The notes: generated by a model from the letters alone, not told the origin. A DNA stretch of 7,695 nucleotides from Microcaldota archaeon (GCA_027328265.1 DAHVVD010000037.1:1-7695); one strand, 5' to 3'; counted from the stretch's first letter, positions 1 through 6,736 are shown. Translations and numbers: made by a program.

Positions 1-2166
1 TGTATGGGAAGGCTCAAGCAGATGCTCCTGAAGAACGTCAACGTCAGCCTCTGCTATGCCACCGGAAGGAACCTGCGGATGGCGCTTGAGTCGATAAGGA
101 AATACTCATTGCCTAAACCGGCTTATATGATAACCGACGTAGGCACTTCTATATACAGGAAGGCAGGAGGGAGATGGGTTAGATCCAAGGAATGGCGGAG
201 GTTCCTAGGCAGATCTTGGACAAGCGCCACTTCTGAAGGGATAATGCGCCTTGCACCGACGATAAGAGGCATTTCGCATCAGAACAGGTCCAACAGCTCC
301 AGATTCAAGAGAAGTTTCTATATCCTGCCCTCAAGGAAGACAGAGGCGTTGAGGGACCTGAAGGAGAAGATCAGGAAGCTCGGGGCAGGATACACACTCG
401 TGGTGAGCACAGGTAAGGAGAGGCGTCTGCTCCTGGACATACTGCCTGATGGTGCATCGAAGAGGAAGGCTGTTAGATGGCTGAGGCGGCGTCTCAAGGT
501 TGACACGCGCCGCACCATTTTTGCAGGGGACAGCGAGAACGACTTTGACGTCCTCACCAGCCGTATCGGCTCGGTGGTCGTGAACAACGCCTCGGAGAAA
601 CTCAAGTACAAGATACTGAAAAAAGCAGGGAAGAAGGCAACGTTGCCGACACTCTACTTCCCCTCGGGCAACTACGACTGCTGCAAGGGGAACGACGTAT
701 GCGGGGTTTTGGAGGGTGCCATATATTTCGGAATTTTCTCCAGGACAGGACGGCCAGGACTGAAGATACAGATCCATTCAATTCACGGCCTGGTTGACAG
801 CAGATACACAGATATTGGAAGGGATGAGGACACCGGAGGCCAGGTGGTGTACGTGATGGAACTGGCCAGGGCCCTTTCAAGGCTTCCACAGATAAGCCAA
901 GTGGATCTCGTCACAAGAAGGATAGTTGACAGGCATTATCCGGGATATTCGAGGCGCTCCGAGTACATCAACAGGAAGCTCAAGATAGTCAGGATAGACT
1001 GCGGGCCGCAAAGATATCTCAAGAAGACGACTCTCTGGCCCTACCTGCAGGAATACGTGAAGAATGTTATTATATATTGCGAGAGTGAGGGGGAGATGCC
1101 AGACATCGTGCATGCAAACTATGCAGATGCAGGACTTGCAGGAGCGGCAATAGCAAGGAAGACAGGAGCAGTATTCGCGTTTACGGGACATTCCCTAGGG
1201 ATTCCTAAGAAGGAAAAGCTGGGAATAGGCAATGGGAAGGAGACCAAGGCATACAAAAAATTCAATTTTCCGAAAAGGATAGCCGCCGAACAGGAGGCGC
1301 TGGACAAGTGCGATGCTGTGATAGTGAGCACAAGAGAGGAGCTTGAGAAGCAGTATGCAGGATACAGGATAGACAGGGAGAAGGTGCACGTAGTAAGGCC
1401 TGGCATTGACCACATTCTCTTCCATGCTGCCGGAGGCGTGGAACCGCGCATGGCAGGCGTATTCGAGACCGTCACAAAGGGCCTTGATAAGCCGAAAAAA
1501 CCGATGGTGCTTGCCGTTTCCAGGATGGACAGGAGGAAGAACCTCAACAAGCTCGTCGAGGTCTTCTGCAGGAGCAGCAAGCTGAGGAATGCAGCCAACC
1601 TGATTGTGCTGACAGGCATGCGGGGTAGCGCGAGCAGTGACGAGATCGAGATATACGAACGCATGCGGGAGGAGGTAAGAACCACTGGCAGCACCGGATC
1701 CGTGTCCTTTGTGCACTTCATAGACTCGAACGAGAGCATTGGCGCTCTCTACCGCGCGGCGGCGCTGAGCCGTGGAGTCTTAGTCAATCCTGCCCTCATC
1801 GAGCCGTTCGGGTTGACAGTCCTTGAGGCCAGCGCATGCGGCCTTCCAGTCGTCTCGACAATGCACGGCGGATCCAGTGAGACGATAGAGCATGGGGTCA
1901 ACGGCATCCTCATCGAGCCGACAGACGGAAAGATGATGGAGGAGGCGATCTGGAAGGTCTTAACCAAGGCGCGGCTCTGGAAGAGGCTCTCTGGGAACGC
2001 CATCAAAAACGCCGAAAGATTCAGCTGGGACGAGGCCGCAAAGAGGGAGGCGATGCTCTTTGGCGAACTCCTCGAGAGGAGGGCGGCAGGGAGGCTGGCG
2101 CACATTTTCGCAGAGCAGGAACCATACGGCGTCAGGCATAAGGTATCTGGAAGAAGACTGCAGTAG
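1..2166 (+). CDS. Sucrose-phosphate phosphatase (HAD)-sucrose-phosphate synthase (GT4) fusion, 5' partial
   Basis: Predicted cytoplasmic enzyme making sucrose 6-phosphate from UDP-glucose and fructose 6-phosphate and then removing the phosphate. The frame is open at the left edge. Residues are numbered from the ATG at base 4, which is probably internal. Residues 1-245 match a sucrose-phosphate phosphatase: motif II ATGR (T20), ITDVGTSIY (43-51), GASK (K153) and GDSEND (D176, D180). The K153-D176-D180 spacing equals that I recall for the Synechocystis phosphatase. Motif I (DxD) should lie 10-20 residues upstream, so the start is missing. Residues 250-690 are a GT-B glycosyltransferase with synthase hallmarks: GRDEDTGGQ (272-280), DIVHANYADAG (367-377), FTGHSLG (393-399), SRMDRRKN (506-513) and an EX7E motif (E600, E608) in IEPFGLTVLEA. 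Known plant and cyanobacterial fusions have the opposite order, synthase first. Family assignment is firm. The exact sugar is inferred: a related sugar-phosphate glycoside is possible. Confidence 0.9.
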   Translation, partial: CMGRLKQMLLKNVNVSLCYATGRNLRMALESIRKYSLPKPAYMITDVGTSIYRKAGGRWVRSKEWRRFLGRSWTSATSEGIMRLAPTIRGISHQNRSNSSRFKRSFYILPSRKTEALRDLKEKIRKLGAGYTLVVSTGKERRLLLDILPDGASKRKAVRWLRRRLKVDTRRTIFAGDSENDFDVLTSRIGSVVVNNASEKLKYKILKKAGKKATLPTLYFPSGNYDCCKGNDVCGVLEGAIYFGIFSRTGRPGLKIQIHSIHGLVDSRYTDIGRDEDTGGQVVYVMELARALSRLPQISQVDLVTRRIVDRHYPGYSRRSEYINRKLKIVRIDCGPQRYLKKTTLWPYLQEYVKNVIIYCESEGEMPDIVHANYADAGLAGAAIARKTGAVFAFTGHSLGIPKKEKLGIGNGKETKAYKKFNFPKRIAAEQEALDKCDAVIVSTREELEKQYAGYRIDREKVHVVRPGIDHILFHAAGGVEPRMAGVFETVTKGLDKPKKPMVLAVSRMDRRKNLNKLVEVFCRSSKLRNAANLIVLTGMRGSASSDEIEIYERMREEVRTTGSTGSVSFVHFIDSNESIGALYRAAALSRGVLVNPALIEPFGLTVLEASACGLPVVSTMHGGSSETIEHGVNGILIEPTDGKMMEEAIWKVLTKARLWKRLSGNAIKNAERFSWDEAAKREAMLFGELLERRAAGRLAHIFAEQEPYGVRHKVSGRRLQ

Positions 2167-2172
2167 CGCGAG

Positions 2173-2188
2173 GCGGCCGGAGAGCCGC
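2173..2188 (+). other. GC-rich hairpin just after the fusion gene
   Basis: A perfect 5-bp GCGGC/GCCGC stem closes a 6-base loop, seven bases after the stop codon. No T-run follows directly; a TTTTT run comes only at about 2221-2225. It may help end transcription, but archaeal terminators usually rely on T-runs, so the role is unclear. Confidence 0.3.
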
Positions 2189-2204
2189 AGCAGTGATGCC
2201 CACA

Positions 2205-2217
2205 ATACATAGTATTA
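2205..2217 (+). promoter_or_regulatory. Possible TATA-like element for the antiporter gene
   Basis: An AT-rich stretch (ACATAGTATTAAC) lies about 26-38 bases before the ATG at 2243, the distance expected if transcription starts at or very near the start codon. No Shine-Dalgarno sequence is visible before that ATG, which fits a leaderless message. The match to the archaeal TATA consensus is weak. Confidence 0.35.
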
Positions 2218-2242
2218 ACCTTTTTGTGCGATAGATTTCCGA

Positions 2243-3502
2243 ATGTCTGCCGCAATAATAACTTCAGGTGTGGAGGTCGACCTACTTCTCACCGTCATAT
2301 CGCTGATAATACTGCTGGGCTACATAAGCGAGGTGGTCTTCAAGGTTACAAGGATACCAGAGGTTCTCATACTTATGCTCCTCGGGATAATACTTGGGCA
2401 GAGCCACCTGCTCCCTGGAGCGTACATAGACACCCTCAGGAGCCTTACGCCGCTCTTCGGCAGCGTTGCGCTGATAATGATAATGTTCAACGGCGGGAGG
2501 ATAATAAAGCTCAACAAGACACCGCAAGGCAACATAGGATACCTTCTGGCACTTGCCGACACAGTCCTGCCTGCCGTTGTCCTCTCTGGATTCATGTATT
2601 TCATCTTCCACTGGCCCCTGATCTACGGCGCGCTTCTGGGCGCCATACTCGGGGAGACCTCAACGATAATGGTCATACCGCTGCTCAAGAGGCTTGATGT
2701 CAACCAGAAGATATACGACATGATGTTCATAGAGACCGTATTCAACTCAGTCTTCGCAATACTCGCCTTCTATTTGCTGCTGGCGGGGATAAGAGGCAAC
2801 GGCTTCACATTTTTCTCGTACGCAGAATACTCTATGACATACATCAGCATTGCAGTCATGGTCGGCATCGCAGGTGGACTGGGTTGGCTCTTCGTGCAGG
2901 ACTTGTTCAAGAACGCCCGCGGCTACATAGCGACCATAGCAGTCGCCATACTCATATATGCGTTTGTCGACTTCTTCAATGGCGCGGCAGTGGTTGCCGT
3001 GCTGATATATGCGATAATAATAGGCAATTCTGGGCTCATAAACGCCTACTTCAAGATGGAGAGGCCAAAAGAAGAGGAGGAAACTGCTGTCGGTAGGGAG
3101 ATGGAATTCCTGGTAAGGACATTCTTCTTCGTACTCCTTGGGGTCATAGCCTACATCTCACTCTACTATTTCCTCTTCGCGCTCGCAATATCAGGAATAC
3201 TCATATTCGTAAGGAAATTCGAGATAGGAGGACTCATGAGGACTGAGCAGAAGTACAAGGATCTCGCCTTCTCGCTCATGCCAAGGGGGCTCAGCGCGGC
3301 AGTTCTGGCCAGCATATATTACTCGACAGGCTACCTATACTCGCAGCAGATATTCTACATCTCGTTCATGGTGATAGTCATAACGAATATCTCCTTCAGC
3401 ATAGCTACAAGCAGGATGGCAAAGAAGGTGCCTGTGAAAAAGGAGCAGACAGGCACGGGAACTGTGCCAGCCCAGCCGGATGCGGCCTTGGGAAACGCCT
3501 GA
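2243..3502 (+). CDS. CPA-family cation:proton antiporter, atypical core motifs
   Basis: Integral membrane protein of 419 residues with about 12-13 hydrophobic segments, predicted to exchange Na+ or K+ for H+ across the cell membrane. Family marks in order: MFNGG (81-85), the usual LFxGG site after the third helix; GETSTIMVIPLLKRL (137-151), the first discontinuous core helix; IETVFNSVFAI (163-173), the second core helix; NARGYIATIAVAILIY (224-239); and MPRGLSAAVLAS (346-357), carrying the conserved Arg-Gly (R348). Typical NhaP-type members have Thr-Asp in the first core helix and Asn-Asp in the second; here these read T139-S140 and N168-S169. E138, E164 and N168 remain. The tail (395-419) is polar and probably cytoplasmic. 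The ATG lacks a ribosome-binding site, so the message may be leaderless. The family is secure; the transported ion and transport activity are not. Confidence 0.88.
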   Translation: MSAAIITSGVEVDLLLTVISLIILLGYISEVVFKVTRIPEVLILMLLGIILGQSHLLPGAYIDTLRSLTPLFGSVALIMIMFNGGRIIKLNKTPQGNIGYLLALADTVLPAVVLSGFMYFIFHWPLIYGALLGAILGETSTIMVIPLLKRLDVNQKIYDMMFIETVFNSVFAILAFYLLLAGIRGNGFTFFSYAEYSMTYISIAVMVGIAGGLGWLFVQDLFKNARGYIATIAVAILIYAFVDFFNGAAVVAVLIYAIIIGNSGLINAYFKMERPKEEEETAVGREMEFLVRTFFFVLLGVIAYISLYYFLFALAISGILIFVRKFEIGGLMRTEQKYKDLAFSLMPRGLSAAVLASIYYSTGYLYSQQIFYISFMVIVITNISFSIATSRMAKKVPVKKEQTGTGTVPAQPDAALGNA

Positions 3503-3593
3503 TTGCCGCAGCGCCTGAGTATTGATTGGCTTGGGAAAGGACAGGAAGCCATGCATAGATTTCTCTGGAAGGATTTGGACGGCTCGCTGCTTT

Positions 3594-3610
3594 GGTAAGT
3601 GGCCCTTACC
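3594..3610 (+). other. Hairpin in the long intergenic gap
   Basis: A perfect 6-bp inverted repeat GGTAAG/CTTACC encloses a 5-base loop, extendable by two G-U pairs. It lies 46 bases upstream of the IS605-like hairpin and could belong to the same RNA fold, or be chance. Confidence 0.35.
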
Positions 3611-3650
3611 GGAAACCTCCTTAGCGTCTCAGCCTTTACATATGCCGAGC

Positions 3651-3687
3651 AGAAAGCCCACGCCGTTTACGGGTGGGAGGATGTCAC
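3651..3687 (+). mobile_element. Probable relic of an IS200/IS605 (TnpB-type) right end
   Basis: A stem-loop, CCCAC(G)CCG-TTTA-CGGGTGGG, occupies 3657-3677: eight base pairs, one bulged G and a TTTA loop. It is preceded by AGAAAG and followed by AGGATGTCAC. Right ends of many archaeal and bacterial IS605/IS1341 elements, as I recall them, have this form: a short GC hairpin with a TTTA-type loop shortly before a terminal (T)TCAC or GTCAC. An open frame through 3522-3704 ends across this hairpin, as the tail of a tnpB gene often does, but I see no recognisable TnpB residues, no zinc-finger cysteines and no left end. It is therefore a fragment at most; a chance hairpin cannot be excluded. Confidence 0.45.
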
Positions 3688-3698
3688 GGTGCGAATCT

Positions 3699-3712
3699 CC
3701 TTGAAATCAAGG
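3699..3712 (+). other. Small perfect hairpin beyond the IS605-like end
   Basis: CCTTG-AAAT-CAAGG forms a perfect 5-bp stem with a tetraloop 12 bases after the proposed element end. ACAAAAACC follows, with no T-run, so it is not a convincing terminator for the antiporter gene. The rest of 3503-3760 shows no gene I can support. Confidence 0.3.
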
Positions 3713-3772
3713 CCAACAAAAACCTTATGATATACACAATCACGTTCGGTTGATGCAAAAGTAAAGCAAGTG

Positions 3773-3780
3773 TTTATATA
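3773..3780 (+). promoter_or_regulatory. TATA box for the 129-residue hypothetical gene
   Basis: TTTATATA is an exact archaeal-style TATA box. Transcription would begin near 3800, giving a leader of about 40 bases that ends in a purine-rich ribosome-binding site before the ATG at 3845. A second TATA-like run (ATATATA, 3803-3809) lies downstream and could serve as an alternative promoter. Confidence 0.55.
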
Positions 3781-3782
3781 CT

Positions 3783-3799
3783 GCCAGAAAAAGCCAGAA
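3783..3799 (+). repeat. Direct repeat GCCAGAA x2, one helical turn apart
   Basis: GCCAGAA occurs at 3783-3789 and again at 3793-3799, exactly 10 bases apart, between the two TATA-like boxes. Same-face repeats at this position could bind a regulator. Seven bases twice is a weak signal, and no regulator is identified. Confidence 0.3.
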
Positions 3800-3844
3800 G
3801 TAATATATAACAGGAAATCCACAGTGATAGGGGAGAGGGACGTT

Positions 3845-4234
3845 ATGGCTTATAGCCAGCGGCATCAAGAGAAGGACTTACGTACGCTAGATAGACAAGC
3901 CTTGATAGGCATATTCAGAAGAGCCCATGCTTCTGTTCCTGCAAGAACTCTTGGATCCTTCGTTGACGAACTCCTAACTTCAAGGGACATGTATACTAAT
4001 CATGAGGTGCTCTGGCCAGCAAAGAATCCAATGGGTCCACCAGAGCTCAAAAATTTTCTCAAAGGCGGTCTTCTCAGGGACATAAAAGACGACTGCGGCA
4101 GAATAGACGCGCTGATAGAAACCATCTGCACCCAATTGCAATTGCCGGAACTCAAACCGGAAAGGAGAGATCGGACGCCACACTCTGAAGCTGCTTTCAT
4201 AAAGGAAGAGAGGCTAGGACTAACTGGTGAATAA
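3845..4234 (+). CDS. Hypothetical soluble protein, 129 residues
   Basis: I do not recognise the family. The ATG at 3845 is chosen because GGGAGAGGGA (3831-3840) sits just before it as a ribosome-binding site. The longer in-frame GTG at 3770 overlaps the TATA box and would lie upstream of the transcription start. The protein is charged, with no membrane segment or signal peptide. Residues 8-50 look helical (including RTLGSFVDELLTSRD, 34-48). A Pro-rich turn follows (WPAKNPMGPPEL, 57-68), then a second helical stretch (69-99) with C84 and C95, and a charged tail (101-129). Codon choice is more AT-leaning than in the flanking genes (CTA, TTA, CGT, ATA, CAA), which together with the nearby IS-like relic hints at later arrival. 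It converges on secY with only 11 bases between stop codons. Confidence 0.65.
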   Translation: MAYSQRHQEKDLRTLDRQALIGIFRRAHASVPARTLGSFVDELLTSRDMYTNHEVLWPAKNPMGPPELKNFLKGGLLRDIKDDCGRIDALIETICTQLQLPELKPERRDRTPHSEAAFIKEERLGLTGE

Positions 4235-4240
4235 TTATTC
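4229..4240. other. 12-base perfect palindrome at the convergent gene junction
   Basis: GAATAATTATTC reads identically on both strands. It spans the stop codon of the hypothetical gene and lies five bases beyond the secY stop on the other strand. It could act as a two-way transcription end or a protein site; neither strand has a clear T-run of five or more, so its role is open. Confidence 0.35.
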
Positions 4241-4245
4241 CAGTC

Positions 4246-5700
4246 TCACTGCTTGTTTCCTGAAACGAACTTGCTCAGCGCGGGATAGCTGTCTATGAGG
4301 TTGTCGCGCTCGAGCTGCTGGTATATTGCGTACATGATCCCTGCAGTAAGAAGTACTCCCATTCCTCCTCCTATCGCTCCGCTAATGGTTGCGAACGCGG
4401 CGAGTATACCGACGAACATGCTTCCCAATACAGTTATTGTTGGAAGGTAGCTGTTGAGTATGCCCTCTATGACTCTCGGGTCCCTCCTGAAGCCGGGTAT
4501 CTGCCAGCCCACGTCCTGGAGCTGCTCGGCCATCGCCTTAGGGCTCTGTCCTGTCATCTCTACCCAGAACTTTCCGAAGATTATGCAAAGTATGACTATC
4601 ACTATAAGATAAATGAAGAAATGGACCAGTTCAGGCACCTCTATAGGTGCCCCGCCCAATGGCGGGTAAAGATAGGTCCATTCTGTGGTGAGCTGGTATA
4701 CGTAAGTGGAATAGCCGCTGGTGAAAGGAGAGGCCTGGAAATTGGGCTGGATTAAGTAGATGAGGCCGCCGCTGAGCGTTGTGGTGCCAGACTGGTTGGA
4801 ATAGAACGCAAGGAATTTTATGAAGGTGCCTGCGCTTCCTCCGACATGCGCCAGGGGCATGAACCAGACCCCAAGGCTGTAGAGAAGCGAGGTCGCGAGT
4901 ATGACCGGAAGCACGCTCACGTAGAGGAAGGGTATTGGAAGCCTTCCGCCAACACCCCTGAACTGGCTGAATACCAGCGGTAGCTCTATCTTCATCTCGA
5001 GGACGTAGAGGCTCACAAGGAAGACGACGACAGTGAAGAGCAGCGGAAGGAAGGCGAGTATCGCCTGAGGTATGGCTGTCGCGGTGCCTGAAGCTATCGC
5101 TGTGGCCGCAAGGGGCACAAGCACAGTGAAAGTTCCAGCGATTATCGAGTACGCTACTCCTCCTGCTATAAAGAGGTTTATTCCAGACGTTATGCCGTAC
5201 TTTACCATCATCTCGTCAAGGTAGATGACTATTATTGCGCCTATTATGAACTGGATGACTATCGGTAGGAAGTAAGCAGCGCTTATCGGCGCGACGCTGC
5301 CAGTCGAGGCGTAGATCACGGCCTCGATTACAGCTATGGCCATAGCTCCCATTTTCTGGATTCCTTGGAAACGCCCTTTGTCCTCCGGGTTGTTGAGGTC
5401 TATCTTTATGACTCCTGCGCCGTTGAGGAGCTGCAGCACTATGCTCGCCAGGACTATCGGACCTATTCCTACAGTGACAAGCGAACCGAGTCTCGCAGCG
5501 AATATGACATTGATTATCTGGTAGACTGGGCTCTTGAGTGTGGAGATAGTTACTCCGAACGCAGGTATGCTGAACATCAGGAAGTAGACAACCATTATCA
5601 TGCCTGTCCACTTGAGCTTCTGCTTGAATGAGAGTGGCGTGCTCGGCTTCCTTATTCCAGGTATCGCCTTGAGTATAGGATCAAGAAATTCCATTCCCAT
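4246..5700 (-). CDS. secY: Preprotein translocase subunit SecY (archaeal Sec61 alpha type)
   Basis: Central channel subunit of the SecYEG/beta translocon, moving unfolded proteins through or into the cell membrane. The 484-residue product starts with the usual archaeal amphipathic lead-in (PILKAIPGIRKPSTPLSFKQ), then the first helix and plug region (to about residue 75), the IKIDLNNPEDKGRFQGIQK loop (98-116), the cytosolic loop MKIELPLVFSQFRG (236-249) before VSVLPVIL, and the last cytosolic loop QIPGFRRDPR (400-409). Ten membrane segments are expected and enough are seen. The ATG at 5700 is preferred: AGGTG (5714-5710) precedes it by nine bases. An in-frame GTG at 5712 overlaps that site, and ATG 5694 is also possible. 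The protein is longer than the roughly 436-residue Methanocaldococcus SecY, mostly through an outward loop at about 280-355. It follows the V4R gene by one base. Confidence 0.96.
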   Translation of the reverse strand: MGMEFLDPILKAIPGIRKPSTPLSFKQKLKWTGMIMVVYFLMFSIPAFGVTISTLKSPVYQIINVIFAARLGSLVTVGIGPIVLASIVLQLLNGAGVIKIDLNNPEDKGRFQGIQKMGAMAIAVIEAVIYASTGSVAPISAAYFLPIVIQFIIGAIIVIYLDEMMVKYGITSGINLFIAGGVAYSIIAGTFTVLVPLAATAIASGTATAIPQAILAFLPLLFTVVVFLVSLYVLEMKIELPLVFSQFRGVGGRLPIPFLYVSVLPVILATSLLYSLGVWFMPLAHVGGSAGTFIKFLAFYSNQSGTTTLSGGLIYLIQPNFQASPFTSGYSTYVYQLTTEWTYLYPPLGGAPIEVPELVHFFIYLIVIVILCIIFGKFWVEMTGQSPKAMAEQLQDVGWQIPGFRRDPRVIEGILNSYLPTITVLGSMFVGILAAFATISGAIGGGMGVLLTAGIMYAIYQQLERDNLIDSYPALSKFVSGNKQ

Positions 5701-5701
5701 T

Positions 5702-6700
5702 TTAGTTTGCACCTTGGGTTACGCTGAGGGTAGCTGCATAATGGCTCTTCTGCCTTGACTCCCTGAGCCTGACTTGGGAGTTAAAGCTTTTACTGAGAAA
5801 GCCTATAAATGCCTTTGTGCTAAGCCCGAGGAAGCCGCTTGTGGAGTTGTAGCCGTTGTAGCGTATGCTAACAGAGATTCCTGAATCGCGCCTTGCAACT
5901 GCCACCCTTCCCATGCCGAACATCTTACATATCTCCTGTATTCCCTCTTCAGGGCTCCTGTCAGCAGCGAGCCTCTTCCCGAAAAGGAACATGAGCTTCT
6001 CAGACTCGCCGAGCATAGGCTCTTTTATTACCGGCACCAACGAGAGAAGCAAATAGGCACCACTCTTTCTTCCTTCTATGTGTCTAAGCGATGATGAAAC
6101 CGCATCTATTGTCTCGAAGAGCTTGGGGCGCGTCTCATCGATTCCGGATTCCCATTCATGCGCTGCAAACTGGCAGAAACCGTCTCCAGCATAGATGCAA
6201 TGGGTCTCTTTGGTAAAGACAGGTCTTGAGGAATGCGCCGAAAGATATCCTGAAATTATCCCAGACTCATAAGAGTGCATCGGCAGGCACCTTGCGCCGT
6301 GCTTAACCCGCGCGCCTGAGCCGCGTATCACAGCTCCATCGTCAAACGGGGTGTAAAGTATCTTGCCTATGCCTGCGCACTCAAGAACTTTCAGCAGCGC
6401 ATCCGAGTCCGCTCCTTCTGTTCTCCTGTATATCTCTTTGCCTACGGAGAATCCGTATCTATAGGAGAACCTTCTCATCTCATCTGTCGAATTGTAAATG
6501 ATGTGGTGGGGAAATGCCTCCACTCCTCCTGTCGATTCCTTTTTCGAGAGCAGGTCGCCAATGTAAATATCCTCCAGATCCCTTGGCGCATATTTTTTCT
6601 CCATCTTAGCTACTGATTTTTTCCTTCTGGGTCTCTCGATCTTCTTTCTTTTTTTAATTACCGCCTTACTGGATCTGTCCGCCTTTCTGGCTTTTGTCAT
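5702..6700 (-). CDS. Tandem V4R-domain protein with basic N-terminal tail
   Basis: Soluble protein of 332 residues, first gene of a pair with secY. Residues 1-38 are extremely rich in Lys and Arg (for example KKRKKIERPRRKKS), suggesting contact with nucleic acid, ribosome or membrane surface. Residues 75-182 fit a V4R (4-vinyl-reductase-like) domain: its closing part has HSYESGIISGYLSA (142-155) and ETHCIYAGDGFCQF (165-178). C138, H142, C168 and C176 could form the metal or ligand site seen in this family. Residues 236-327 look like a second V4R copy (FGKRLAADRSPEEGIQEICK, then KAFIGFLSKSFNSQVRLRES) that has lost the cysteines. V4R domains bind small molecules or metals in sensors and tetrapyrrole-related proteins. 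The actual role here is unknown. The ATG at 6700 has AGGT eight bases before it; M33 is a less likely start. Confidence 0.78.
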   Translation of the reverse strand: MTKARKADRSSKAVIKKRKKIERPRRKKSVAKMEKKYAPRDLEDIYIGDLLSKKESTGGVEAFPHHIIYNSTDEMRRFSYRYGFSVGKEIYRRTEGADSDALLKVLECAGIGKILYTPFDDGAVIRGSGARVKHGARCLPMHSYESGIISGYLSAHSSRPVFTKETHCIYAGDGFCQFAAHEWESGIDETRPKLFETIDAVSSSLRHIEGRKSGAYLLLSLVPVIKEPMLGESEKLMFLFGKRLAADRSPEEGIQEICKMFGMGRVAVARRDSGISVSIRYNGYNSTSGFLGLSTKAFIGFLSKSFNSQVRLRESRQKSHYAATLSVTQGAN

Positions 6701-6725
6701 CTTATCGTACCTATTCGATTAATCA

Positions 6726-6736
6726 TCAATAAAAAT
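6726..6736 (-). promoter_or_regulatory. Possible TATA element for the V4R-secY pair
   Basis: Read on the minus strand, ATTTTTATTGA lies about 26-36 bases before the ATG at 6700. That would place the transcription start only a few bases upstream of, or even overlapping, the AGGT ribosome-binding site at 6712-6709. Plausible but not a strong consensus match. Confidence 0.35.

Noticed and set aside
1119..1739. 206-codon open frame on the minus strand inside the glycosyltransferase region
   Set aside because: It is the complement of a gene with strong motif support; its translation is Ser/Leu/Pro-rich without domain features and has no separate promoter.
2224..2697. 157-codon open frame overlapping the start of the antiporter in another frame
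   Set aside because: The translation is His/Arg/Pro-rich with no recognised motif, while the antiporter frame has clear membrane helices and family motifs.
3688..3700. GGTGCGAATCTCC as a tRNA T-arm
   Set aside because: It differs from the GGTTCRANTCC consensus and no acceptor, D or anticodon arms can be drawn around it.
3770..3844. N-terminal extension of the hypothetical gene from GTG 3770
   Set aside because: The GTG overlaps the edge of the TATA box and would precede the expected transcription start; ATG 3845 has a good ribosome-binding site.
5701..5712. secY start at GTG 5712
   Set aside because: It lies inside the AGGTG ribosome-binding site and overlaps the V4R gene; ATG 5700 gives better spacing and keeps the conserved N-terminus.
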